Below, in pieces: positions 1 to 5,555 of a stretch of 5,555 nucleotides of DNA. Each line of letters opens with the position of its first letter. Position 1 is the stretch's first letter. The translations under genes were made by a program, and so were the position numbers. This stretch comes from NORP309 sp045107085 (GTDB lineage: Bacteria; Pseudomonadota; Gammaproteobacteria; Xanthomonadales; Marinicellaceae). A model generated the notes under the pieces. That model saw nothing but the letters and a program-made list of their open reading frames with translations. It was not told where the DNA came from and made no database searches. The stretch spans positions 1 to 5,555 of the forward strand of contig JBGCFT010000080.1 of the NCBI GenBank assembly GCA_045107085.1. Reading direction: 5' to 3'.

Positions 1-1
1 T

Positions 2-472
2 AAAGGTGCCAGTATTGGCACAGGTTACTTTCATGCCAACAAACAAACCGCAGAGACTAATTTTGTGGCCTTGTTGGCACAGGCAGAGGCCTCATTAGAA
101 ATTATGCGTGAACAAAAGCATGGCCATTTAGTTGCCATTTCTTCTATCAGTGGTTTCAGAGGTTATCGGCGGGCCCTCACTGTTTATGCCGCCACCAAAG
201 CCGCCGTTACTAATCTGTGCGAAGGCATGTACATTGATTTAATGGGCACAGACATCAAAATCAGCTGTGTACACCCTGGATTTATTCGCAGCGAAATCAA
301 TGAGAAGGTAAAAAAAGTGCCTTTTATAGTGGATACCCAAACAGGTGTTAAAGCAATGGTCAAAGCCATTGAGAGAGAAAAACTCAACAGCCATGTGCCG
401 TTTTGGCCTTGGGCGATATTGAGGTATGTGTTTCCGATTATGCCCAGATCAATGCTCAGAAAGATGTCGTGA
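2..472 (+). CDS. Short-chain dehydrogenase/reductase (SDR), C-terminal part; 5' end outside the window
   Basis: This is the last 156 codons of a classical SDR, an NAD(P)-dependent oxidoreductase with a Rossmann fold; the substrate cannot be told from sequence. The frame is open from position 2, so the apparent GTG start near position 65 is only an internal codon. The visible part holds the catalytic serine strand (VAISSISG, visible residues about 44-51), the catalytic Tyr-Lys pair as YAATK (Y62, K66), and the HPGFIRSEI loop after beta-strand 6 (about residues 91-99) that contacts cofactor and substrate. The nucleotide-binding TGxxxGxG motif and about the first 80-90 residues are missing because the window begins inside the gene. 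The C-terminus is hydrophobic and aromatic (VPFWPWAILRYVFPIMP), which suggests membrane association or a lipophilic substrate, by inference only. It converges on the FG-GAP gene 204 bp away and shows no operon link inside the window. Confidence 0.93.
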   Translation, partial: KGASIGTGYFHANKQTAETNFVALLAQAEASLEIMREQKHGHLVAISSISGFRGYRRALTVYAATKAAVTNLCEGMYIDLMGTDIKISCVHPGFIRSEINEKVKKVPFIVDTQTGVKAMVKAIEREKLNSHVPFWPWAILRYVFPIMPRSMLRKMS

Positions 473-570
473 TGGGAAGCTTTATCTTTTTATACTGACC
501 CTTTTTTCCTGCTTTGTTATAGACTGATATTTTTCATATTAATTTCAATTATTGTTTAATCAGTTACTCA

Positions 571-633
571 TATTCCCCCAAAAAAACTGGACAACAAATT
601 AAAACAATTGGAGTCCGGTTTTTTGGGGGAATA
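571..633. repeat. 63-bp near-perfect inverted repeat between convergent genes, possible MITE or paired IS3-type ends
   Basis: The left arm (571-592, TATTCCCCC, A-run, CTGGAC) pairs with the right arm (613-633, GTCCGG, T-run, GGGGGAATA). The only defects are one extra A in the left A-run and one T opposite G, which is a wobble pair in RNA; the loop is 20 nt (593-612). TCA sits directly outside both ends (568-570 and 634-636), which could be a 3-bp target duplication. The pattern CCCC, A-run, (C/G)TGGACA resembles IS3-family terminal repeats, so this may be a miniature element or the two ends of a deleted insertion sequence. It lies between two genes that converge, so it could also act as a bidirectional terminator or 3'-end stabiliser, although no clear T-run follows the stem on either strand. 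Confidence 0.7.
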
Positions 634-676
634 TCAGACCCCTTTTTCGTTATATGCGTATATGCAATAGACCTAT

Positions 677-2422
677 TTATTCAGAAGGCAAACAATCACC
701 CCAGTCAACCTCTTCCATAGGTAATCTTGAGATTAGGTCATGCTCTTTTTGGTAAATAATGGTGACTGCTCCAGGATAATAAACGGTTGAAAGAGAATTC
801 ACATAAGATCCTCGAGATCCTATTGCCAAATCATCCTTGCCATCACAATCAAAGTCTCCAACAGCAAGTGAATAGCCAAATTGAAAATTTTCAGTAACAA
901 CACCAGGGTTGGACAGAGATGATTGGTCGAACTGTATGTCATTATTGCTGGCCTGCAATCCGATATTTTCGTAACCATAGATGATCGAAACCGCACCTGC
1001 ATTCTTGACATCACCAACATCCTCAAGATAGTTGCCTACAATCAAATCATCGACTCCATCACTGTTCATGTCGCCAACTGCCAATACAGACCCAAAACGA
1101 TCACCGCTTTCAGCGGCTCCATTGATGCCATTGTTCCCTTGAAACAACAATTGATTTCCACTTGAAGTCAACCCTCCACTGAAGTCAAGTAAAGTTGTTT
1201 GATCCGATCCATACATGATTGCGACAGCCCCTGCATTTGAAATAGTATTGTTGCTGACATCTTCACCTGGCACGCCAATGGCAAGATCATCATAACCATC
1301 TTTGTTAAAATCGCCTGAAGCCAGGGCATAGCCAAAATCATCACCATCCTCTGAAACACCAATCATTGGTGGTGAAAAGACATCCTCGAAATCTTGGTTG
1401 AAATCTCGATTCCCTGTAAATGTTAACCCTCCAGGGTCAACTAAAGCACCAGCTTCATAAGGCAAGCCATAAATAACATTGATCGAACCGCCAATTCGAT
1501 TTGCACCATCGGTTTGAACATCATTTGGTACACCTACAGCCAGATCATCCTGTCCATCTCTATTGAAATCGCCTGCAGCCAATGCATAACCGAAATTTTC
1601 ATCGTCACGAGCTTGTCCTGTCAAGTTTTGTTGACTAAAAGATTCGTCCCAATATGAAGTCAACCCTTCAGCAAAAAAATCAGCAAGGTTTGAAGAATCA
1701 CCATACAAAACGGAAATAGAACCCCCATCGGTTGCTTCAAAAACATTGGTTAAATCTTCTCGAGGCACACCTATGACCAAATCATCCGCCATGTCTTCAT
1801 TAAAATCTCCCACAACCATGGCCGTGCCATACCTGTCATCTGGTTCATTGATTCCAATAATGCTGTCAGTTCCCTGATGAAATGAACCCAAAGCGTCACA
1901 AAGAGTGCTGCCCATAGCCGTACAATCCGGATTGCCGCCAAACAAAATATTAACCATTCCCGTTTTTTCAACGCCAGTGACGGTTTCACCAGGAACCCCT
2001 ACGATCACATCACGCCAGCCATTGCAACTCGGGCCTTGACAGAGACCTGCTGGCCTTTCAGCAAAATACCCTATAACCACTTCCCCACCAAAGAAGTCAC
2101 CATCTTCTGTGTTACCCGTGACTCCAGGTGTATCTTGGGAAATCCGAATATTGAATGGATGTGCGTTGAGACCATTTTGATTATTGCCATAGAGTAAGTA
2201 TACAGCACCGCCTTTTTCTCCTCCTGAAGACTCACGTGGAGCGCCAATAACCAACAAATTATCTGAGGCGGCCAAAGAGTAACCAAACAATGCATCAACT
2301 TGTTCAGAATCGTTGATTTGAACGGAGTTCTGTTTGATATAATCATTGCGTTCAAACACCAATTGAGCCACAGATGAGAATGACATAAAAATCGCTACTA
2401 AAATCAATACCAGCTTGTTCAT
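677..2422 (-). CDS. Secreted FG-GAP repeat protein, seven-bladed integrin-alpha-like beta-propeller
   Basis: This 581-residue protein starts with a signal peptide (K3, hydrophobic core to about residue 18, SVAQ cleavage region near residue 20), so it is exported to periplasm, surface or medium. Seven FG-GAP repeats follow at roughly residues 46-80, 110-162, 198-241, 277-319, 362-405, 442-483 and 514-557, the number needed to close an integrin-alpha-type propeller. Repeats 3-7 carry calcium-loop sequences such as DFNRDGQDDLAVGVP, DFNKDGYDDLAIGVP and DMNSDGVDDL; repeats 1 and 2 lack the acidic loop, and repeat 3 has Met-Ala where the loop Asp-Gly is usual (DFNEDMADD). Cys pairs at about residues 128/133 and 167/175 may form disulphides. 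There is no transmembrane anchor or recognised C-terminal sorting tag; the protein ends soon after the last blade. The ATG start is supported by the signal peptide and a strong Shine-Dalgarno sequence. It overlaps the upstream small gene by ATGA. Family knowledge suggests binding or adhesion; the ligand is unknown. Confidence 0.93.
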   Translation of the reverse strand: MNKLVLILVAIFMSFSSVAQLVFERNDYIKQNSVQINDSEQVDALFGYSLAASDNLLVIGAPRESSGGEKGGAVYLLYGNNQNGLNAHPFNIRISQDTPGVTGNTEDGDFFGGEVVIGYFAERPAGLCQGPSCNGWRDVIVGVPGETVTGVEKTGMVNILFGGNPDCTAMGSTLCDALGSFHQGTDSIIGINEPDDRYGTAMVVGDFNEDMADDLVIGVPREDLTNVFEATDGGSISVLYGDSSNLADFFAEGLTSYWDESFSQQNLTGQARDDENFGYALAAGDFNRDGQDDLAVGVPNDVQTDGANRIGGSINVIYGLPYEAGALVDPGGLTFTGNRDFNQDFEDVFSPPMIGVSEDGDDFGYALASGDFNKDGYDDLAIGVPGEDVSNNTISNAGAVAIMYGSDQTTLLDFSGGLTSSGNQLLFQGNNGINGAAESGDRFGSVLAVGDMNSDGVDDLIVGNYLEDVGDVKNAGAVSIIYGYENIGLQASNNDIQFDQSSLSNPGVVTENFQFGYSLAVGDFDCDGKDDLAIGSRGSYVNSLSTVYYPGAVTIIYQKEHDLISRLPMEEVDWGDCLPSE

Positions 2423-2622
2423 ACAATCCCTCCCTCTCTTATTCTATCAGAGTCATCATTGATTGGATCCAAAGCGGTGCCAAATCGCGCACCAAACTGA
2501 TCGTCGAACTGGAATTGATCTCCGACTGCTGCATGTTGGAGTGTGAGGTAACTACCCCGTTCCAAGTTCAGTTGTGCTGTGGCTGTATCAACTAATAAGA
2601 TAAATAAGACTGCCTTTTTCAT
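2419..2622 (-). CDS. 67-residue secreted stub, likely N-terminal fragment of an FG-GAP paralogue
   Basis: The ATG is preceded by GAGAGGA, closely spaced, and the product begins MKKAVLFILL with an ATAQ site, which looks like a short signal peptide though an Asp interrupts the hydrophobic stretch. The mature start AQLNLERGSYL parallels AQLVFERNDYI of the next gene, and FGARFGTALDPIND parallels the opening of its first blade (FGYSLAASDNL). The reading frame ends there: the last residues (REGGIV) are encoded by the Shine-Dalgarno region of the downstream gene and the stop overlaps its start as ATGA. The simplest reading is a tandem FG-GAP duplicate whose body was deleted, joining its beginning to the leader of the surviving copy. 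It may now serve as a translated leader that couples translation, or be a relic without function. The stub alone cannot form a propeller. Confidence 0.6.
   Translation of the reverse strand: MKKAVLFILLVDTATAQLNLERGSYLTLQHAAVGDQFQFDDQFGARFGTALDPINDDSDRIREGGIV
2428..2436 (-). promoter_or_regulatory. Strong ribosome binding site of the FG-GAP gene, inside the upstream small ORF
   Basis: Read on the minus strand this is GAGGGAGGG, with a GGAGG core 6 nt before the ATG at 2422. It fixes the start of the 581-residue protein. It is translated as the Arg-Glu-Gly-Gly codons of the preceding stub. A related leader (AGAGAGGATTTATG) precedes the stub itself, consistent with the two genes being duplicates. 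Confidence 0.7.
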
Positions 2623-2818
2623 AAATCCTCTCTAATAATGTGCATATATATAAAGGCGCTAAAAATATAAAACTGGGATCATATGGCATTAAATTATTTC
2701 AAAAAGGGTATTGGGAAGCGCTTTGGTCAGTCCATTTTATGAGAACTGAACGAATACCAAGGGCACCCTTCTGTAGGAAATATCATACAACACAAAAATA
2801 TATTTACATACATTAAAA

Positions 2819-2995
2819 TTGCCTGGTATTTTAGAGCGATTAAATTTGAATTCTGAAACATGGATGGACGAATTAAATCAATTCAAAACCAAAGGTCACA
2901 CGGCTGTGGGAACAGTTCAACAATTGAAGGAATTCTGTCAATCAGTTAGCAAGAAATGGCGAACAGGAATTCAGTTAAATCCTGCTTTAGAATAG
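2819..2995 (+). pseudogene. C-terminal remnant of a Y1/REP-associated-type (IS200-like) transposase
   Basis: An open frame of 58 codons ends at TAG (2993-2995) and reads LPGILERLNLNSETW at its start, then GHTAVG, a Leu-rich helix and KKWRTGIQ. From memory this matches the C-terminal region often seen after the HUH (Y1_Tnp) domain in REP-associated tyrosine transposases, with the pattern P-x-ILxRLgl-x(3)-W, then avG, then W-x-x-G. The catalytic HUH and tyrosine motifs are absent: upstream the frame is open only back to 2777 and has no matching sequence, and there is no plausible start with a ribosome binding site. It is therefore a decayed fragment, not a working gene. Single-strand transposition by the intact enzyme would require the N-terminal domain. 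Family assignment is by motif recall, so moderate. Confidence 0.55.
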
Positions 2996-3133
2996 GATAT
3001 ATTCACAAGTATTTCGAATTCACTTTTTGAGTGTGATGGATTACTTCGTTTCAAATAAGACAAAATCATTATATTTACATCAAACACATCCAAAAACTAT
3101 GCTGCACAGTTAAAAACTAATAAATCGAAAGAA

Positions 3134-3167
3134 AATCAAGCCAAAATACTTCTATTTCAGCTTGATT
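3134..3167 (-). terminator. Hairpin, probable terminator of the Rhs/immunity operon
   Basis: AATCAAGC (3134-3141) pairs with GCTTGATT (3160-3167). After a 2x2 internal mismatch the inner arms AAATA (3144-3148) and TATTT (3153-3157) close a 4-nt loop. On the minus strand the stem is followed by TTCTTTCG, a modest T-rich tract. It lies about 78 nt past the stop of the immunity gene. The low GC of the stem and the broken T-run make it an imperfect intrinsic terminator. It could alternatively be a hairpin linked to the nearby transposase remnant. Confidence 0.45.
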
Positions 3168-3244
3168 GTATTCTTTTCAAAGTGAGTGTCCTTTATTATT
3201 TTTGCAATGTGCAATGTGTCAGATGGCGTCTAAACTTCTACAGA

Positions 3245-3679
3245 TTAGGGTTGCTCAACTCCTATCTGAATAACTTTTTGCCTGTATTTATTCATAATTT
3301 CCAATTCTTCTTGCCTACCTTCTACTGCATAAAAAAAGAATCTATGATTAGTTACCCATTCTTTGAACCCCAACATAACACCGTCAAAGTTACCAATAAC
3401 ATCCATATTTAATTCCCAAAAAGGGGGTATAGTTCCGTCTACTACATCAAATAAAGAAGCAGGGTAAGCACTAGGAGTATCACTTAAATCAAAATACTCA
3501 TCTTCATCATCTAAATAAATATAAAACCACGGTTCATCTTTATCAAATATTACACCATGTACATTATATGTTTTTTCAATTTCAATATTTAATTGCCCAT
3601 CACTAAATTTAAATATTTGTTCAACTCTATCTGTTTTATGAATATCAAAAACATTGTTCTTTTTGCAAGTAATTTTCAT
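3245..3679 (-). CDS. Probable immunity protein for the Rhs toxin tip (family not recognised)
   Basis: This 144-residue protein has no signal peptide or membrane segment, so it should stay in the cytoplasm. It is strongly acidic: about 27 Asp/Glu against 14 Lys/Arg, with an acidic patch (YLDDEDEYFDLSD) near residues 55-67. It is rich in aromatics, and alternating strand-like stretches suggest an alpha/beta fold. I do not recognise the family. The role is inferred from context: its ATG overlaps the stop of the Rhs gene as ATGA, the standard place for a cognate immunity gene, and an acidic partner suits the basic, Lys-rich toxin end. Its own Shine-Dalgarno is weak (AAGAAAAAGAAAAG before ATG), so translation probably depends on coupling to the toxin. 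It is very AT-rich; the 60 bases 3541-3600 have 13 G/C by hand count. Confidence 0.8.
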   Translation of the reverse strand: MKITCKKNNVFDIHKTDRVEQIFKFSDGQLNIEIEKTYNVHGVIFDKDEPWFYIYLDDEDEYFDLSDTPSAYPASLFDVVDGTIPPFWELNMDVIGNFDGVMLGFKEWVTNHRFFFYAVEGRQEELEIMNKYRQKVIQIGVEQP

Positions 3680-5555
3680 GACTTTTCTTTTTCTTCTTGT
3701 TGTTGTTTTTCGTTTTCTTCTCTCTGTTTTTTGTTATCTCGTTTGCCTCCCTCTCTTGTTTTTTCATATCTACCAGCCCTATCAGTAGAGCTTTTAACAA
3801 ATTTATAATCACTACCTTTTCCTGTTTCTTTATCTCTTACATAATGTACATTTGATTTTTTACCTTCGCTAGAAATAGTCTCTAATTCAATTTTTTCGGA
3901 ATTTGTTAAATTAGGATCATCTAATTTATCTGATGTCATTTTCACCTGTCCTTCTCCTTTTTTTGCAGCATCCATTGTCATTTGGTCTTGGATTGATTTT
4001 GGCTCTCGATGAATCGTTTCCCCATGATAATTTTTTTCAACAGATTTTTGATCTTCCAAACTAGAATTATCCTTATTCTGTGTAGTTGTTGAGGTCTGCG
4101 AGTTATTTTTATTTCCATTAATCTTCGCAACTTTATTAGCCTTAATAGCATTGTAAGCGGCTTTGCCAACAATACCGCCAGCTGCTGTAACAATAAGGCC
4201 TTTTCCTACTTCTGCACCAGTATCAACAACTGCAGCACCTAATGATTTATTACCTGTTGCAACTTCTGCAACCCCTTTACCGAGAGCTTCCCCAGTTTCA
4301 GCAGTACCCCAAGCAGCTGATGCCCAACCAAGTCCTTGAAGAATGTACGGTACAGCAGGAGCTAAAAAGAAAGCATATCCACTTGGATCAGTTCCAGATA
4401 AAGGATTGTTCAAAATGTACGTATACGGATGCATCGCCTGAGTACTTGTAGGACTCTGTATAAACGGATCTACACTCAGAAACCTGCCGTTGTTATAATC
4501 ATACATTCGGCCATTCATATGAATCAACTGCATCTCATCCAAATGCTCGTGTTCGGTGAAGCCGCGTTTGCTTATGTCAATGTCACTTATAACGTTTCCA
4601 AAGGCATCTACATCTGTAAAGCCTAATCTGGATTTAAATAGCTTGTTGCCATTTTCATCTGCTTGATCAGACCAATCCCCTTTTCGAGGTTTACCAAATG
4701 CATCGTAACTCATAGTATGCAATAAATCACCAGTCTCGTCAAGGACTTGTGTAGTGGAACCTAGGCGGTCTTTTTGCATAAAATGTGTGCGTTTTGCACC
4801 CGTTTGATAATCTTTGGTGATGGTCATGTAACTGGTGATGTAGTATTTGCTTTGGGTTAAGATGCCACCTTTGTATATCTGCTCATAATCTTTATTGGCA
4901 TACAAAGTAAGTTCACCATTGAGTGCATCGTACTTGCGGTATCTTTGGTTGTCTGGACCGTAATTAAATTCAAGGGTTTGCTGACTTTCATCTGTGATAC
5001 TGCTTGTTGATTCAATAAGGAGGTTGTTGTAATCATAAATATAGCTGGCTTTTTCATTGTTACCAATACAATCAGCAATGCGGTTGCCTCTGGCATCGTA
5101 ATGGTAGCTGATGTTGCTTCCGTTAATTAATGATGCGCTCTTAACTGCGTTTGGTCCTGGATTTGATGTTCGGTTACATGAAGATTCTGTCGTCGATACT
5201 TTTGAATCACCATATTGATAACTGTTACTAAAATCGCTTTTTTCTCTTATGTTGCCCAACACATCATAATCGTAGGTTTTTATTGATTCATCCACTGTGT
5301 TCTCATTCATAGTGGCTTTTTTCAATCGATGTAATGTATCGTAATCAAAGGTTTCAATGGCTTGATCTGACCCTCTATCTAAGCTTTGCTGTTGTATATT
5401 GCCCCATAAATCGTATTTATAGTCCAGTATTTCAGCACCTGAACTAGATTGATTGGTGATGGTTTTAATTTGACCTGTGGCTGCATGGTAATCGGTTGTG
5501 CTTGTCAAATCTTCGTATTGACTGAAGGTACGCTTTATTTCTTGACCTTTATAAT
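3676..5555 (-). CDS. Rhs/YD-repeat polymorphic toxin, C-terminal part; 5' end beyond the right edge
   Basis: The last 625 codons of an Rhs-family protein are visible. The frame is open to the window edge, and the TTG near 5508 is an internal Leu, not a start. YD repeats occur at visible residues about 45-52 (YKYDLWGN), 69-80, 94-105 (YDYDVLGNIREK), 150-159 (YHYDARGNRI), 171-179 and 196-207. The Rhs-associated core follows: KDRLGSTTQVLDETG with YDAFGKP (about 261-288), then RGFTEHEHLDEMQLIHMNGR, GRFLSVDPF and NNPLSGTDPSG (about 330-392). The two Asp-Pro sites match the usual autocleavage region, with Tyr after DPSG where Leu is common. The YD repeats would form a shell enclosing the toxin tip; delivery by T6SS or another route cannot be judged because the N-terminus is absent. 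The remaining 233 residues are the variable tip, described separately. Such proteins kill or inhibit neighbouring cells; the immunity gene follows with an ATGA overlap. Confidence 0.95.
   Translation of the reverse strand, partial: YKGQEIKRTFSQYEDLTSTTDYHAATGQIKTITNQSSSGAEILDYKYDLWGNIQQQSLDRGSDQAIETFDYDTLHRLKKATMNENTVDESIKTYDYDVLGNIREKSDFSNSYQYGDSKVSTTESSCNRTSNPGPNAVKSASLINGSNISYHYDARGNRIADCIGNNEKASYIYDYNNLLIESTSSITDESQQTLEFNYGPDNQRYRKYDALNGELTLYANKDYEQIYKGGILTQSKYYITSYMTITKDYQTGAKRTHFMQKDRLGSTTQVLDETGDLLHTMSYDAFGKPRKGDWSDQADENGNKLFKSRLGFTDVDAFGNVISDIDISKRGFTEHEHLDEMQLIHMNGRMYDYNNGRFLSVDPFIQSPTSTQAMHPYTYILNNPLSGTDPSGYAFFLAPAVPYILQGLGWASAAWGTAETGEALGKGVAEVATGNKSLGAAVVDTGAEVGKGLIVTAAGGIVGKAAYNAIKANKVAKINGNKNNSQTSTTTQNKDNSSLEDQKSVEKNYHGETIHREPKSIQDQMTMDAAKKGEGQVKMTSDKLDDPNLTNSEKIELETISSEGKKSNVHYVRDKETGKGSDYKFVKSSTDRAGRYEKTREGGKRDNKKQREENEKQQQEEKEKS
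3679..4377 (-). other. Variable toxin tip of the Rhs protein: pre-toxin, linker, toxin-like module, charged tail
   Basis: Everything after DPSG is specific to this tip. Visible residues 393-475 are Gly/Ala-rich and hydrophobic (ILQGLGWASAAWGTAETGEA, then GKGLIVTAAGGIVGKAAYNA), like pre-toxin segments thought to help membrane passage. Residues 476-500 are an Asn/Ser/Thr/Gln linker. Residues about 505-590 form a compact module with SIQDQMTMDAAKKGEG and VHYVRDKETGKGSDYKF. From memory, the H-x-VRD-x-x-TG-x(3)-D-x-KF signature recurs at the C-termini of Rhs and PAAR proteins; I cannot name a family or activity, and nuclease action is only a guess from the basic charge and the acidic partner. Residues 591-625 are a low-complexity Lys/Glu/Gln/Arg tail. 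The module is AT-rich near its end: 3661-3720 has 16 G/C of 60, against 24 of 60 in the core at 4561-4620. Confidence 0.65.

Larger units (their letters stand above)
2623..3244. other. Intergenic stretch: FG-GAP upstream region, transposase remnant and a hairpin
   Basis: No intact gene is visible in these 622 bases. The part next to the FG-GAP pair (2623-2760) must carry its promoter. On the minus strand TTTAAT (2688-2693) and TATATT (2664-2669) are separated by 18 nt and are a weak -35/-10 candidate; the region is AT-rich enough for this to be chance. The middle (2819-2995) holds the transposase C-terminal remnant, and 3134-3167 a terminator-like hairpin; both are listed separately. Minor items are an AAGGGCACCCTT palindrome at 2759-2770 and a doubled GCAATGT at 3204-3217. 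Nothing else recognisable was found. Confidence 0.5.

Noticed and set aside
491..654. Loose direct repeat: ACTGACCCTTTTTTC near 494 and CAGACCCCTTTTTCG near 635, both followed by GTTATA
   Set aside because: The match is imperfect and spacing to GTTATA differs; T-rich intergenic DNA makes this plausible by chance, and it does not coincide with the ends of the inverted repeat.
923..1165. Plus-strand open frame opposite the FG-GAP gene
   Set aside because: It is antisense to well-supported repeats of the FG-GAP protein, with no recognisable domain or ribosome binding site.
800..1850. Regularly spaced similar DNA segments, CRISPR-like at first glance
   Set aside because: They encode the repeated calcium-loop motif of FG-GAP blades, are over 150 bp apart and vary in sequence; they are protein repeats.
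2071..2355. Minus-strand open frame of 94 codons in another frame of the FG-GAP gene
   Set aside because: It lies within the signal peptide and first blades of the real protein, and its translation shows no domain.
2706..2770. GGTATT/AATACC pairing and the AAGGGCACCCTT palindrome
   Set aside because: The stems are short with large or very tight loops and lack a T-run or known operator consensus.
3204..3217. Tandem GCAATGT GCAATGT
   Set aside because: Only two 7-bp copies; no role apparent.
3182..3412. Plus-strand open frame overlapping the end of the immunity gene
   Set aside because: Most of it is antisense to the immunity gene; the translation is low-complexity, Phe/Tyr-rich and lacks any motif.
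5506..5508. TTG as the start of the Rhs gene
   Set aside because: The frame continues upstream to the window edge with typical Rhs sequence (YKGQEIKRTFSQYED), so TTG is an internal leucine.

Overview
The window reads as accessory chromosome of a moderately AT-rich Gram-negative bacterium, most likely a gammaproteobacterium. This rests on the style of the Rhs core (RGFTEHEHLDEMQLIHMNGR, SVDPFIQSP), on secreted FG-GAP propeller proteins and on classical SDR enzymes; no rRNA or other phylogenetic marker is present, so the placement is tentative.

Layout. (1) Positions 2-472, plus strand: the 3' part of a short-chain dehydrogenase/reductase gene that enters from the left. (2) Positions 473-676: a gap between convergent genes holding a striking near-perfect 63-bp inverted repeat, bounded by TCA on both sides. 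(3) Positions 677-2622, minus strand: two FG-GAP-related genes overlapping by ATGA. The upstream one is a 67-residue stub that looks like the N-terminus of a truncated paralogue; the downstream one is a complete secreted protein with seven FG-GAP repeats. (4) Positions 2623-3244: mostly non-coding, with the upstream region of the FG-GAP pair, a 58-codon remnant of the C-terminus of what looks like a Y1/REP-associated-type transposase (plus strand), and a hairpin placed to end the Rhs/immunity transcript. (5) Positions 3245-5555, minus strand: the 3' part of an Rhs/YD-repeat toxin gene (its 5' end lies beyond the right edge) followed, again with an ATGA overlap, by a small acidic protein gene that is the probable immunity partner.

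How the genes work together. The Rhs protein and the small acidic protein form a polymorphic-toxin module: conserved YD shell and core ending at DPSG, then a variable Gly/Ala-rich pre-toxin segment, a linker, a short C-terminal toxin-like module and a very charged tail, with the immunity gene translationally coupled behind it. The toxin tip and the immunity gene are much more AT-rich than the Rhs core, as expected for exchanged tips. The FG-GAP pair is probably exported and may act at the cell surface, but nothing ties it functionally to the Rhs module. The transposase remnant and the palindromic element show that mobile DNA has passed through the region.

The best candidates for something undescribed are the Rhs tip with its unrecognised immunity protein, the 63-bp palindromic element and the truncated FG-GAP stub.
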